A stretch of 64,000 nt of DNA, taken from Rhodanobacteraceae bacterium ZG21-1 (lineage in GTDB: Bacteria; Pseudomonadota; Gammaproteobacteria; Xanthomonadales; Rhodanobacteraceae). A program made the position numbers and the translations under genes. This document shows, piece by piece, positions 47,971 to 57,159 of the stretch (its first letter is position 1; the number at the start of each line of letters is the position of its first letter). The notes under the pieces were generated by a model. It saw only the letters and a program-made list of their open reading frames with translations, did no database searches and was not told the origin of the DNA. The stretch is taken from the NCBI GenBank assembly GCA_021390615.1, contig JAJEJU010000024.1, forward strand, positions 1,488,001 to 1,552,000, in the 5' to 3' direction.

Positions 47971-48189
47971 CCCACCAGGCCGGATCGTCTGTCATGCACC
48001 ATCCCATCCATTCCCAACCGGTCGCATGCGAGAGAACTGAGCATGGGTTTGGTCCAGTGATGAGATCGCCTTATTTGCAAGACGATCCAGCCGAGATTCC
48101 ATGCCGCTCATAGATGAACCATCTCATGGGAGGGTTCTGCATGAAGATAGTCCATCAAATGGAGATTTGGCCCTGGACATCCCCTTCAT

Positions 48190-48960
48190 TCATTTCGGTA
48201 GCGCTATGCCCGAGATTTCCGCACAAATGGCCATGAGACGCTCCTGGATCACAGCATCGTTCGCTTGCGGATTGGGTTTCATGCGAGCCAGGTGATAGAA
48301 GTACTTGCCGGTGATATCGGCTTTGGCGTCGCTACCCGCAGCGAGCCATGCCTGCGTCAGGTGGGCTTGTTGCATGTCATCGCTTGCACCAGGACCGCCC
48401 ATTTGGGTGGCTACCCAACCAGGCTCCAATGCATTGGAAAACACACCCGGCCAGCGCCGTGCAACCGCAAAGGCCAGCAGCGTATCGTGCAATTTACTTT
48501 CGGAATAGGCTTGCATCCCATCCCAGCGCCGCCGCTTCCACAGGATGTCGTCCAGGTTTGCGTCGACATGGTGGTGCAAGCCGGAACTGAGATAGACAAA
48601 CCGTCTGGGTCTATGGATCAGTGCGGTGAGCAGGTAGGCCGACAAGGTGTTGACGGAAAAGACATGTGGCAGGCCATCTGCCGTGATTCGGCGGCTTTCG
48701 CGATAGCCCACGGCAGCGTTGTGAATGACCGCATCGAATGGCCCCAGCGCGTTCACTTGGTTCGCAACATCCTTGGCGCCGTCGATGGTTTCGAGGTCGC
48801 CCACCACGATGGCCTCGGCATTCGGCATGGCGCGCCGCGTGTCTTCGGCACGGCCCTCATGACGAGCATGCAACACCACTTGATGCCCTAGAGAGGCCAG
48901 CAGTTCGCCCGCCATCAGGCCGAGGCCAGTCGACGAGCCTGAGATAAAGATGCGTGACAT
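48190..48960 (-). CDS. Short-chain dehydrogenase/reductase
   Basis: The 256-residue SDR starts FISGSSTGLGLMAGELLASL, a TGxxxGxG-type cofactor site with Ser replacing the usual Thr. It has HNAAVG in place of NNAG, and a catalytic YSESK with Ser in YLSSGLHHH. The pattern is closer to extended or light-dependent protochlorophyllide-reductase-like SDRs than to fatty-acid reductases. AAAGGA lies seven bases upstream of ATG 48960. It runs in the same direction as the MFS transporter and amidohydrolase upstream, probably as one LysR-controlled unit. Substrate unknown. Confidence 0.87.
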   Translation of the reverse strand: MSRIFISGSSTGLGLMAGELLASLGHQVVLHARHEGRAEDTRRAMPNAEAIVVGDLETIDGAKDVANQVNALGPFDAVIHNAAVGYRESRRITADGLPHVFSVNTLSAYLLTALIHRPRRFVYLSSGLHHHVDANLDDILWKRRRWDGMQAYSESKLHDTLLAFAVARRWPGVFSNALEPGWVATQMGGPGASDDMQQAHLTQAWLAAGSDAKADITGKYFYHLARMKPNPQANDAVIQERLMAICAEISGIALPK

Positions 48961-49017
48961 AAGGAGGTCCTTTGAAAATGTTGGGTAGACAAGGCGGCTG
49001 CAGACCCGATGAAGCGA

Positions 49018-50217
49018 TCAAGCGGCAGAGCGACGACGTGCGATAACGATCGCCGCGCCCAGCAGCGCGCATGCCGTACCAAAGGTGTAGACGGCGGCGT
49101 ACCCGAACTGTCCGGCAACCAGGCCAGCCATCGGCCCTGCAACACCATAGGCAATGTCGAGAAAGGCGACAAAGGCACCCATGGCGCTGCCGCGATTGCT
49201 CGGCAAGACCCGCTTGAGCGCTTCGACGCCCAGCGCGGGAAATATCAAGGCGCATCCCAGACCCGTCACCAGTGCTCCAGCCAGCGCCGTCATTTCATTC
49301 GGCGCGTAGCCGAGCATCAGCTGTCCCATGGCTTCGACGACGATGGACCACAAGGCGATGCGATAACCGCTCACTCTGTCGGGCAGGTTTCCAAGCACCA
49401 GTCGTACCAGGATGAACCCGACACCGAAAGCTGTCATGACCAAGCCCGCGTGTTGCCAGTGATGTGTCGTGAAATACAGCGATGAAAAAGCGGTGAGGCC
49501 AGACAGGCCGACCCCTTGCATCATGAGCCCAAGGCCTTCGCCCCAAATCTGGCCAACCACTTTGTGAAAAGGCAAGCGCTGACCGGCGCTGCTGCTGTAC
49601 GAGATCTGCCGTATCGCGATGATGGCGGCGAGCAATGGCGCGGCAATGCAAGCCATCATGGCGGCCTGGAGACCGTATGACTGATACAAGGCCAGGCCGA
49701 TCGGTGCGCCGATCGCGAGGGCCGCGAACATGGCGATACCGGTCCACGACATCGACTTGCCTGCGCGCTGGGGGCCGACCGACGCGATCGACCAGGACAC
49801 GCAACCGGTCACGAACTGGCTTTCACCCAGGCCCGCTGCCAATCTCCCCATGACCACTATGGCCAGACTCATTGTCGGTGACAGCCCCGGCATGGCCGAA
49901 AGCAAATACGACGCACCGCCCAAAGCGCAGACCAAGGCTCCTTGGATGGCCGAACGTTTGCCGCCGTGGTTGTCGGTCAGGCGTCCCGCATAGCCGCGCG
50001 TCATCACGGTGGCCAGGAACTGGATGCCGATGACCAAGCCGACCACGAAATTGCTGAAACCCAATTGGTTGTGGACGAACAGCGGGATCACGGATAGCGG
50101 CAGGCCGACACAAAGGTAACCACAGAACAGGGCCGCGATAATGCCGGGCGCTGGTTGAGTGAGATAAGGCAAGGCGGCGCCCGGCAAGCTCGCCTCTCTG
50201 GTGATGAGTGCTGACAT
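49018..50217 (-). CDS. MFS transporter (YfcJ/YhhS-like efflux family)
   Basis: The 399-residue protein has about 12 hydrophobic spans. The MFS motif A-like loop is RGYAGRLTDNHGGKRSAIQG between helices 2 and 3. The central SPTMSLAIVVMGRLAAGLGE and C-terminal LSNRG-like segment (RVLPSNRGSAMGAFVAFLDI) match the arabinose-efflux/YfcJ-like group. It is a proton-driven exporter by family; the substrate is unknown and may be linked to the adjacent amidohydrolase. It sits between the SDR and amidohydrolase genes on the same strand. Confidence 0.9.
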   Translation of the reverse strand: MSALITREASLPGAALPYLTQPAPGIIAALFCGYLCVGLPLSVIPLFVHNQLGFSNFVVGLVIGIQFLATVMTRGYAGRLTDNHGGKRSAIQGALVCALGGASYLLSAMPGLSPTMSLAIVVMGRLAAGLGESQFVTGCVSWSIASVGPQRAGKSMSWTGIAMFAALAIGAPIGLALYQSYGLQAAMMACIAAPLLAAIIAIRQISYSSSAGQRLPFHKVVGQIWGEGLGLMMQGVGLSGLTAFSSLYFTTHHWQHAGLVMTAFGVGFILVRLVLGNLPDRVSGYRIALWSIVVEAMGQLMLGYAPNEMTALAGALVTGLGCALIFPALGVEALKRVLPSNRGSAMGAFVAFLDIAYGVAGPMAGLVAGQFGYAAVYTFGTACALLGAAIVIARRRSAA

Positions 50218-50285
50218 GGCAGTCTCCGTATAACTAAATGAGAAAAAGAGAGGCCGCCCGACCGTTGGCCGGGCGGCGTGGCGGA

Positions 50286-51629
50286 TCAGGCGACGTCTTT
50301 TGCAGAGGCTTCGAACAGCTCGGGACGGTAGCCGCTGGTCGCCAGCAGATAGTCGCGCGACGCGGTGGCATCGGCCGCCAGCTTGTCCAGGTCGACATCC
50401 GTCAGCTTGCCGCCCCGCTTGCGCAGCTTGCCGGCCACCATGACGGTATCGACGTCAGAGCGTTCGACCGCCTGCACGATCGTGCCGATTGCGTTGGTCA
50501 CTGGGAAAACCGCGACGCCATTGGTGCGCACCATGATGATGTCGGCCTGCTTTCCGGGCGTGAGCGAGCCAACCGCATGTTCGAGGCCGGCGGCGCGGGC
50601 ACCATGGACGGTGGCGGCCTTCAGCACGGCCTCGACCGAAATCGGCGCGGGTGCCGTGGTTTCGCCACGGAAACGGCGGTAGCGCATCGCCGACCGTTGC
50701 TGCCCGAACAGCGCGTGCATTTCACCGAACATGTCGCTGCCGAACGCGGTGTCGAGGTCGATGCCGAGTGCGGGAGTCAGGCCATGATCGAGCGCCTGCT
50801 GATACGCAAAGCTGTCGTCGTCGAAACCGAACAACGCATCCGAGCGTGGATTGATGGTGATGTTCACGCCGGCATCCGCAAACAGCTTCCAGGTTGCTTC
50901 CGGCACGCGAGTGCAATGATTAAAAATGTTGTGCGGGCCCAGCACGCCAGGCTTGGCAAATTTGGGCCCGAGTTTGGCGAGATCGCCGATAAATTCGGTC
51001 AGGATATGCATGTCTAGCTCGCGCGCGACCTTCCACCAGTCCAGATTCAGCTGGCCGAACAGCCCTGCCCGTACCAGCCCACTGCCCTGATTCCAGCGAG
51101 CGGCCAGACGGTGCAGGTCCGACGGCAAATGCGCGTTCGACGCTTCCTTGTCCATCGCGGCGCCGACCATGTGCAGGGCACGGATACCGCTGTCCTGGAG
51201 TGCATCCAGTGCTGCATCGGTGTGCTCGGGGCTGCGCGACGAATGGCAGGCATCGATGATGGTGGTGATGCCGGCATCCAGCGAAGCCACTGCGGTCAGC
51301 TTCGTGCTGGTGTACATATCGAAGGGACGATAGTGCCGCCCCAGCTTTCCGGCGACGACGTCAATGTAGGCAAACAGATCGTCGACGTTGGGCATCAGCC
51401 GGCGCATGACGCCGAGCCACATATGGTGGTGGGCATCGATCAGGCCCGGCATCACGATGCTGCCGGATGCGTCGATCACAGTCGCGTCGCCGACCTGGAG
51501 ATTCGGACCAACGGCTGCAATACGGTCGCCTTCGACCAGGACATCGCCTACGGCCAGATTGGGCACATCGGCGTCCATCGTCACGACGGTGCCGCCCTTG
51601 AAGAGAACTTTTCGATCGGAGTTGGACAT
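50286..51629 (-). CDS. Amidohydrolase (metal-dependent deaminase/hydrolase superfamily)
   Basis: The 447-residue protein starts at ATG 51629 with AAGGAG eight bases upstream; the longer reading to 51653 lacks one. Metal-binding DAHHHMW (HxH) follows the small composite beta domain, and later ligands lie in NHCTRVPE and GIDLDTAFGSDM. A C-terminal LTPGKQADIIMVRT closes the composite domain. The layout fits the TrzN/SsnA/cytosine-deaminase-like branch that acts on cyclic amidines or aminohydrolysable rings. Divergent from a LysR gene, with a strong inverted repeat in between. The natural substrate cannot be deduced. Confidence 0.9.
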   Translation of the reverse strand: MSNSDRKVLFKGGTVVTMDADVPNLAVGDVLVEGDRIAAVGPNLQVGDATVIDASGSIVMPGLIDAHHHMWLGVMRRLMPNVDDLFAYIDVVAGKLGRHYRPFDMYTSTKLTAVASLDAGITTIIDACHSSRSPEHTDAALDALQDSGIRALHMVGAAMDKEASNAHLPSDLHRLAARWNQGSGLVRAGLFGQLNLDWWKVARELDMHILTEFIGDLAKLGPKFAKPGVLGPHNIFNHCTRVPEATWKLFADAGVNITINPRSDALFGFDDDSFAYQQALDHGLTPALGIDLDTAFGSDMFGEMHALFGQQRSAMRYRRFRGETTAPAPISVEAVLKAATVHGARAAGLEHAVGSLTPGKQADIIMVRTNGVAVFPVTNAIGTIVQAVERSDVDTVMVAGKLRKRGGKLTDVDLDKLAADATASRDYLLATSGYRPELFEASAKDVA

Positions 51630-51651
51630 GAGAGAGCTCCTTGGAGGGTTC

Positions 51652-51691
51652 ATCGTTTCGCGACCGGGGTGCCGCGACGTGGCGAAACGAT
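51652..51691. promoter_or_regulatory. Perfect 10-bp inverted repeat, probable LysR operator
   Basis: ATCGTTTCGC at 51652-51661 is the exact reverse complement of GCGAAACGAT at 51682-51691, with arms 30 bp apart start to start (about three helical turns). It lies between the amidohydrolase and the divergent LysR gene, 23 bases upstream of the former. Two smaller dyads follow nearer the LysR start: GATG-CACAA-CATC (51724-51736) and TTTGC-TGAAAT-GCAAA (51737-51752), the latter overlapping the LysR ribosome-site region. Confidence 0.6.
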
Positions 51692-51766
51692 AGACTTCGC
51701 AGGAACTTTGATTAAGATCATCAGATGCACAACATCTTTGCTGAAATGCAAAAATAGGAGCGCAAC

Positions 51767-52672
51767 ATGGGTTTCGACGGCAGGCTGCTTTCGGGCATGA
51801 GTGTGCTGGCCGCGGTCGTCGAGACCGGCAGCTTTACGCGAGCCGGCGAGGTGCTTGGGCTATCCGCGTCCGGAGTGAGCCGCGCCATTTCACGGCTGGA
51901 GCAGCGGCTCGGCATTCGCCTGCTGAACCGCACGACCCGGGTATTACGCCTTACCGACGAAGGCACGCGCCTTTACGCGTTGATAGCGCCCCATTTGTCA
52001 GGCATCGAGGAGGCGGCGAACACCGTGTCGGGTGCGGCCGAAACAGTTCGAGGTAGCTTGCGGGTAAGCCTCAATCCGATCTTTGCCCGGAGTGTGCTGG
52101 CACCACGATTAGCCGACTTCACCAAACGCTACCCCGAGCTGAACCTCATATCGGTATCGCTGCCCGATGCCGGAGATCTCGTGGCCGAAGGCATCGATGT
52201 CGCCATACGTTTTGGGCCTCAACCGTCGACCAGCATGACGTCACGGAAACTGCTGGATACTCGCGTATTGACGGTCGCATCCCCGGCTTATCTGAAAAAG
52301 CACGGGCGCCCTAAAACGCCTGAAGCGTTGATCGGGCACGACTGCATCCAGTACATCGATCCTCAGCGAGCCAAACCTTTCGGATGGGAATTTCATCGTA
52401 GAAAGGAAATCCGACCCGTCGAGACCACAGGCCGCCTGACGCTGACCGATGTGGATACGATGGTGACCGCTTGTGTTGCGGGTGCTGGCATAGCGCAGGT
52501 TTTGGCGCTCGGGGTGGAGCCTTTGCTGGCGAACGGCGACCTGGTCGAGCTATTTCCTGACTGGCCCGACGAAACCTTTCCGCTTTACGCCATCAGGCCG
52601 TCTCGACGCTTGCCCCCCGCTGCAGTCGAGGCCTTTCTCAATTTCTGCCATGACATATGCCAAGGGATCTGA
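51767..52672 (+). CDS. LysR-family transcriptional regulator
   Basis: The 301-residue regulator has its HTH in residues ~10-65 (GSFTRAGEVLGLSASGVSRA and LEQRLGIRLLNRTTRVLRLT), then the effector domain with RGSLRVSLNPIFARSVLAP and DLVAEGIDVAIRFG. AGGAG is seven bases upstream of the ATG. It is divergent from the amidohydrolase-MFS-SDR unit, which it most likely controls through the inverted repeat in the 137-bp gap. Its end converges on the outer-membrane protein gene. Confidence 0.92.
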   Translation: MGFDGRLLSGMSVLAAVVETGSFTRAGEVLGLSASGVSRAISRLEQRLGIRLLNRTTRVLRLTDEGTRLYALIAPHLSGIEEAANTVSGAAETVRGSLRVSLNPIFARSVLAPRLADFTKRYPELNLISVSLPDAGDLVAEGIDVAIRFGPQPSTSMTSRKLLDTRVLTVASPAYLKKHGRPKTPEALIGHDCIQYIDPQRAKPFGWEFHRRKEIRPVETTGRLTLTDVDTMVTACVAGAGIAQVLALGVEPLLANGDLVELFPDWPDETFPLYAIRPSRRLPPAAVEAFLNFCHDICQGI

Positions 52673-52728
52673 TGCATCCCTTGGCGAGCTGACTGCTTCA
52701 GACCGGCACTCGATCGAGGAGCGGCGCC

Positions 52729-53529
52729 CTACCACCGATACGCCAGGCCGAAATACAGTTGCCGGTCGGGAGTTGCGCGGTTCAGGCCCATATTGGCGCC
52801 CATGTCCAGTTGCAGGTTCGGGTTCACCGCATAGATAAAGGCGAGGTCGCCGGACTCCTGCTTCACGTGGCCGGACGGCTCGTGGTTGTTCTGCTGCCAG
52901 TACTCCACCGCCACCGACAGCTTGCTGGTCAGTGGATGCGCGATGTTGATGAGGTTGGTGATCGACAGATGGCGTCCACGTCCATCGGCGTCGGCAAGCG
53001 CGTCGAGTTCCGGCCCCACCGTCAAGGTGAAGCCGCCCCCCACCGCCGCGCTCATCGGCATGGCGAGGCCGCCTTCCCAGCGATCGTTGCCGATGCCCCG
53101 TGACGCCGTGGGCGCCTTGACGAAGGGAATGATCGAGGCGCTGAACACGTCGCCGCTGTAGATCGCGGTCTTCAAGCGCAGATACAGGTCGCCCGCGCCG
53201 TTGGTGGTCTGGCGCTTGCCGTCGGTCTTGCTGCGTATGCGAACTGCAGGCGCCCAGTTCACCTCGATGTCGGTACGGGCGCCGATGCCGTACTTGAGAT
53301 AGGGGTTGAGGAAGTACAGCGTGTCGGTGCTGCTGCCGCCATGTGCATCGTGGGTGGCATTGCCGATGTCCGTTTCGAGCTGCCACACGCCGTCGGGAAC
53401 GGTGCACGGCACATTGGCCTTGGTCGGACGGTCGGTGCAGATGGGCGGCGCGTCGTCGGCATGCACGATGGACGACAGGGAGACCGCCAGCAAGAGAGCG
53501 GGCAGTCCAAGGGTGGAGCGGAGAGTCAT
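52729..53529 (-). CDS. Outer-membrane protein, 'MetA-pathway of phenol degradation' transporter-like family
   Basis: The 266-residue protein has a signal peptide (LPALLLAVSLSSIVHA, cleavage before DDAPP), then beta-rich sequence ending in LYFGLAYRW, an outer-membrane barrel C-terminus. The order of motifs (WQLETDIGNATHDAHGG, LKYGIGARTDIEVNWAP, RTSK..GDLYLRLK) matches the family annotated as MetA-pathway of phenol degradation. I use ATG 53529 because AAAGG lies seven bases before it; a GTG six bases upstream is too close. The function is poorly defined; channel or porin-like uptake is assumed. It converges with the LysR gene. Confidence 0.78.
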   Translation of the reverse strand: MTLRSTLGLPALLLAVSLSSIVHADDAPPICTDRPTKANVPCTVPDGVWQLETDIGNATHDAHGGSSTDTLYFLNPYLKYGIGARTDIEVNWAPAVRIRSKTDGKRQTTNGAGDLYLRLKTAIYSGDVFSASIIPFVKAPTASRGIGNDRWEGGLAMPMSAAVGGGFTLTVGPELDALADADGRGRHLSITNLINIAHPLTSKLSVAVEYWQQNNHEPSGHVKQESGDLAFIYAVNPNLQLDMGANMGLNRATPDRQLYFGLAYRW

Positions 53530-53620
53530 GGTCACGCCTTTGGATCAAGGATGACCACCCATGCTAGGCACCGGCGTCTATCGGCGGCGCCGTATTCGGC
53601 GCGCTCGTATCAAGACGCCA

Positions 53621-54328
53621 TCAAGACGATTCGGCGATACCGGCCAGGCGATAACCCACCTGCAGCTCGGTCACCAGGTGGCGCGGCTGCGCCGGCTGCT
53701 CCTCCAGCTTCTGCCGCAGGTTGGCCATGTACACGCGCACGTAGTGCGCACGCGTGGCGTAGCCGGGGCCCCATACGTCGGTAAGCAGCTGGCGATAGGT
53801 CAGCACCCTTCCCTGTCCGCGCACCAGCGCCGCCAGCAAGCGGAATTCGATGGGGGTCAGATGCACGATGTCGCCGCGACGATGCACCTCGTGCGTGGCG
53901 AGGTTCACCTCGATGTCGCCGAAGCGCACGGACGCGCTGGCCTGGCCGCGATCGCCCGTCAGGTTTGCCCTGCGCAGCTGGGCGCGCACGCGTGCGACCA
54001 GTTCGGGAACGCCAAAAGGCTTGGCCAGGTAGTCGTCCGCGCCGGCTTCCAGCGCCGCCACTTTTTCCGACTCGCGATCGCGCGCCGACAGCACGATGAT
54101 CGGCGCCGACGACCAGCCGCGCACGTCGCGGATCACCGCCTTGCCGTCATCGTCGGGCAGCCCGAGGTCCAGCACGATCAGATCCGGCTGGCGGCTGGCG
54201 GCATCGATGCGCGCGCGCAGCGCGTCGCCGGCCTCGAACACGGTCATCTCTTCATGCTCGAGGGCCAGCCGCAGGAAGCGGCGGATATCGGCCTCGTCCT
54301 CCACCACCAGGATGCGCGGCTTGTTCAT
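53621..54328 (-). CDS. kdpE: KdpE-like OmpR-family response regulator
   Basis: The 235-residue regulator has a receiver domain with the acidic pair in VEDEADIRRF, phosphorylation Asp in LIVLDLGLPDDDG and Lys in DDYLAKPFG. A C-terminal winged helix (LTPIEFRLLAALVRGQGRVL, YVRVYMANLRQKLE) completes it. The start at ATG 54328 overlaps the sensor stop as ATGA; the longer frame is a shadow. The C-terminal PAQPRHLVTELQVGYRL matches KdpE of potassium-limitation systems. No kdpFABC genes are in the window, so the target is uncertain. Confidence 0.9.
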   Translation of the reverse strand: MNKPRILVVEDEADIRRFLRLALEHEEMTVFEAGDALRARIDAASRQPDLIVLDLGLPDDDGKAVIRDVRGWSSAPIIVLSARDRESEKVAALEAGADDYLAKPFGVPELVARVRAQLRRANLTGDRGQASASVRFGDIEVNLATHEVHRRGDIVHLTPIEFRLLAALVRGQGRVLTYRQLLTDVWGPGYATRAHYVRVYMANLRQKLEEQPAQPRHLVTELQVGYRLAGIAESS

Positions 54329-55806
54329 GCAGGTTCTTCCAGATCGATCGTCGGCGGCTCTTCGGCGGCCAGGATGACCTCGAAACACGCGCCATGCGGT
54401 TCGCGGCGCGATGCCGAGATGCTGCCGCCATGCGCCTCCACGATGCGCCGCGACAGCGCGAGTCCGAGCCCCACCCCAGGCACCGCCGATTCGCGTGTGC
54501 CGCGCGCGAATTCGGCGAACAGCGCGTTGACGTCGATGCCGGCGGGAAAGCCGGGACCGTCGTCTTCGATACGCAGCACCAGGTTCGCGCCTGCAAGCTC
54601 CGCGCAGACGTAGAGCGTGGCGTCGTCCGGCGTGTATTTGGCGGCATTGTCGAACAGGTTCGCCAGCACGCGCTCGAACAGGATGGCATCGAGCTGGACC
54701 AGCGGCATGTCAGGCGGGATGTCCACCACGATCTGCCGGCGGCCCAGGCCCGTGGCCGCCAGCGCGGCGCCGACCAGTTCGTCCAGGGCGTGCCATTGCA
54801 GATCCAGGCGCACGCCTTCGCCCTGCAGGCGCGCAGCATCCAATAGATTCACTATTTGCCGCTGCATGCGGTCGGCCTGGATCACGATGGCTTGCGCCAC
54901 GTCGCCTTCGCCCAGCATGCCGGCCATGCCGCGGATGGCGGTCAATGGCGTGCGCAGGTCGTGCGACACCGCGGACAGCAAGGCGTTGCGCAGGCGCTCG
55001 CCCTCCATGCGCAACTGGGCCTCGTGCGCGACCTCGACGAAATGCACGCGCTCGATCGCCAGGGCGATCAGCGACTGAAAGGCGCGCAACAGCCCGGCGA
55101 GATCCGCATCCAGCGCCTGCGTCGAGCTGCGCTCGAGCATCAGCACGCCGCGCGTGCGCAGCGGCGTGACCAGCGGCAGATAGGTGGCACCGTGGGCGGG
55201 CAGCGTGGCGGTGCCGTGGCCCGCGGGCTGGCCCATTTCAAGCACCCATTGGGCGATGCCTGAGTTGCCGTAGCCGTCGGGCGCGATGCGATCGTCCCGA
55301 TCCGGCAACAGCAAGCTGGCCTTGCCGTCGAACAGCGGCCCGATGCGCGAAGTGCAGACCTCTGCAATATCTTCGTCGCGCACGGCCACCGAGAGGTCCG
55401 TGGCCACCTGCGCCAAGGCGTTCGCGCGCCGTTCGCCGGCGGCCGCACTCACCGCCTCCGCGCGCAGGCGCGCCGCCAGCTGGCCGGTCACCAGCGCGAC
55501 CACCAGCATCAGGAAAAAGGTGAACAGGTATTGCGTGTCGGAAACATGGAACGACCACACCGGCGGCACGAAGAAGAAATCGAAGCTGCCCACCGCCACG
55601 ACGGCCGCCAGCGCGCCGGCGGCGCGCCCCCAGCGCAGAGCCACCAGCATCACCGTCAACAGAAAAAGCATCACCACGTTCGAAAGGTCGAACACGCGCA
55701 GCAGCAATGCCGCCACCCCGGTGGTGGTGGCGCAGGCAGCCGTGGCATAGACCAGAACCCGGTATCGGAACGGGCGCAACGGTACCAGGGCGGAATGCGA
55801 AATCAT
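54325..55806 (-). CDS. kdpD: Short KdpD-like sensor histidine kinase (lacks the KdpD N-terminal domain)
   Basis: The 493-residue kinase begins directly with the DUF4118 four-helix membrane domain (residues ~15-115: VVMLFLLTVMLVALRWGRAA, FFFVPPVWSF). A GAF-like segment (~125-270) and a HisKA/HATPase_c module follow: phospho-His in SHDLRTPLTAIRG, N box NLFDNAAKYTP, G boxes EDDGPGFP and GVGLGLALSRRIVEAHGG. Full KdpD is about 890 residues with an N-terminal KdpD/Usp sensor part; that part is absent and there is no room for it before the VOC gene. It is coupled to KdpE by a four-base overlap. The signal sensed is therefore unclear. Confidence 0.88.
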   Translation of the reverse strand: MISHSALVPLRPFRYRVLVYATAACATTTGVAALLLRVFDLSNVVMLFLLTVMLVALRWGRAAGALAAVVAVGSFDFFFVPPVWSFHVSDTQYLFTFFLMLVVALVTGQLAARLRAEAVSAAAGERRANALAQVATDLSVAVRDEDIAEVCTSRIGPLFDGKASLLLPDRDDRIAPDGYGNSGIAQWVLEMGQPAGHGTATLPAHGATYLPLVTPLRTRGVLMLERSSTQALDADLAGLLRAFQSLIALAIERVHFVEVAHEAQLRMEGERLRNALLSAVSHDLRTPLTAIRGMAGMLGEGDVAQAIVIQADRMQRQIVNLLDAARLQGEGVRLDLQWHALDELVGAALAATGLGRRQIVVDIPPDMPLVQLDAILFERVLANLFDNAAKYTPDDATLYVCAELAGANLVLRIEDDGPGFPAGIDVNALFAEFARGTRESAVPGVGLGLALSRRIVEAHGGSISASRREPHGACFEVILAAEEPPTIDLEEPA

Positions 55807-55942
55807 CGCCGCTCATGATAGCCGCCCTGTTGTCGGAGCGGCTATCGATGACCACGCTGGCGTCCGCCGAGTTGTGTAAGCAACTTGCGCATGCCACGCC
55901 AGGCGGACGGCGCCCGCCTGGCGATCGAGGCAGGCGTATCCG

Positions 55943-56335
55943 TCAGAACAGCTTGCGCCAGCTGTCCTGCTTGTCCTCGCGCGTGTTCACCTCAATCATC
56001 ACGCCTTCCGGCGTGCGGCAGAAAAAGCGCGAGCCGCGGGAGTTGTTGAAGACCTCGGTCTCCATGTGGACGCCGGCATTCTTGAAGGTCTGGTACAGCT
56101 CTTGAACCTCCTGCAGTGTCGGCATCTCGAAGCCGAAGTGAAAATCGGCAGGCCACGACGTCGCGTCGCTGACGCCGTCGAGCACGATGTCGAAGCCGTC
56201 GCGCTTGAGCAGGATGCTTTCTCCTGCCGCGACGATTTCGCAGCCGAAGTATTTCTCCATAAAGGCCGCCGTCGCCGCGGGATTCGTCGTGGGAAAGCTC
56301 AAGTGGTTGAGCGTGCCGTTGCATTGGGTTTTCAT
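55943..56335 (-). CDS. VOC (glyoxalase/bleomycin-resistance) superfamily protein
   Basis: The 130-residue protein is one vicinal-oxygen-chelate domain of two beta-alpha-beta3 units. LNHLSFPTTNPAATAAFMEK opens the first, and FFCRTPEGVMIEVNTRED closes the second with the metal-binding Glu. ATG 56335 has AAGAGA about ten bases upstream. It follows the SDR gene by 68 bp on the same strand, so the two may be cotranscribed. The substrate is not known; no resistance or glyoxalase assignment can be made from this sequence. Confidence 0.87.
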   Translation of the reverse strand: MKTQCNGTLNHLSFPTTNPAATAAFMEKYFGCEIVAAGESILLKRDGFDIVLDGVSDATSWPADFHFGFEMPTLQEVQELYQTFKNAGVHMETEVFNNSRGSRFFCRTPEGVMIEVNTREDKQDSWRKLF

Positions 56336-56403
56336 GGCATGGATCTCTTGCATGGTGGGCAGTCCACCCGGAGCTGGCCGGGCAGGCTTGCGTCGATGGG
56401 TTT

Positions 56404-57159
56404 TCAAGCGGGGTTCTGCGCTGCAAATACGGCCTCGTAACGACCGTCGCGCTCCGCCCAGCGGCGGGCCAGATCGCGGTCGAGCAACACTTCGCCGCGA
56501 GGCGTATCGCCGGAGGCCAGCTTCTGCATCACTTCGGCCACGTAGGCATCCAACGGCATGGCGCGCGGATCGGCCAGCTGCTGAGCGCCGGTCAGCCCGG
56601 TCTGCACATAAGGCGGAGAAAGTTCCAGCACCTCGATGGACAGCTGGCGCAACTGGTGACGCAGCGACTGCAGCCAGGAGTGCAGAAAGGCCTTGCTGGC
56701 ACAGTAGGCGGGAAAGTCGGCGCGCGGCACGAACGCCAACGCGGAACTGGTCGCCATAAACGTCGCGTCAGCGTTGCGCCTGAGCAAAGGCAGCACGAGC
56801 TCGGCTACCCGCAGCACGCCGAGAATATTGGTCTGCACGACCGCTTCGGCGTGGTCCGCGGTCCAGCCATCGTCTGCCATGTTCTCGGTCTGCGAGATGC
56901 CGGCATTGGCGATTGCCACGTTGAGGTCGGGATGCTGTTCGCGCAGATACACGCCCAGCTCCGACAGCGAGGCCGCGCTGTTCACGTCGAGCTGGCGCCC
57001 GATCAAACCCGGCCGTCGGGCCGTGATCTCATCGAGCAAGGCCTGGCGCCGGCCGGTGATGATGACGCGATTGCCGCGGTCGTGCAGCGCTTCGGCCAGC
57101 GCGCGGCCAATGCCGCTGCTGCCGCCGGTCACCAGAATGGTGTTGCCGGTGATTTTCAT
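56404..57159 (-). CDS. Short-chain dehydrogenase/reductase (DltE-like)
   Basis: The 251-residue classical SDR has VTGGSSGIGRALAEALHDRG, NAGISQTENM and catalytic YCASKAFLHSW after SSALAFVPR. The start at ATG 57159 has CAGGAG about eight bases upstream; the frame is open to 57297 but that N-terminus is not protein-like. The family resembles DltE/oxidoreductase SDRs. The neighbour downstream is the VOC gene. The 760-bp gap on its other side separates it from the autotransporter. Confidence 0.88.
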   Translation of the reverse strand: MKITGNTILVTGGSSGIGRALAEALHDRGNRVIITGRRQALLDEITARRPGLIGRQLDVNSAASLSELGVYLREQHPDLNVAIANAGISQTENMADDGWTADHAEAVVQTNILGVLRVAELVLPLLRRNADATFMATSSALAFVPRADFPAYCASKAFLHSWLQSLRHQLRQLSIEVLELSPPYVQTGLTGAQQLADPRAMPLDAYVAEVMQKLASGDTPRGEVLLDRDLARRWAERDGRYEAVFAAQNPA

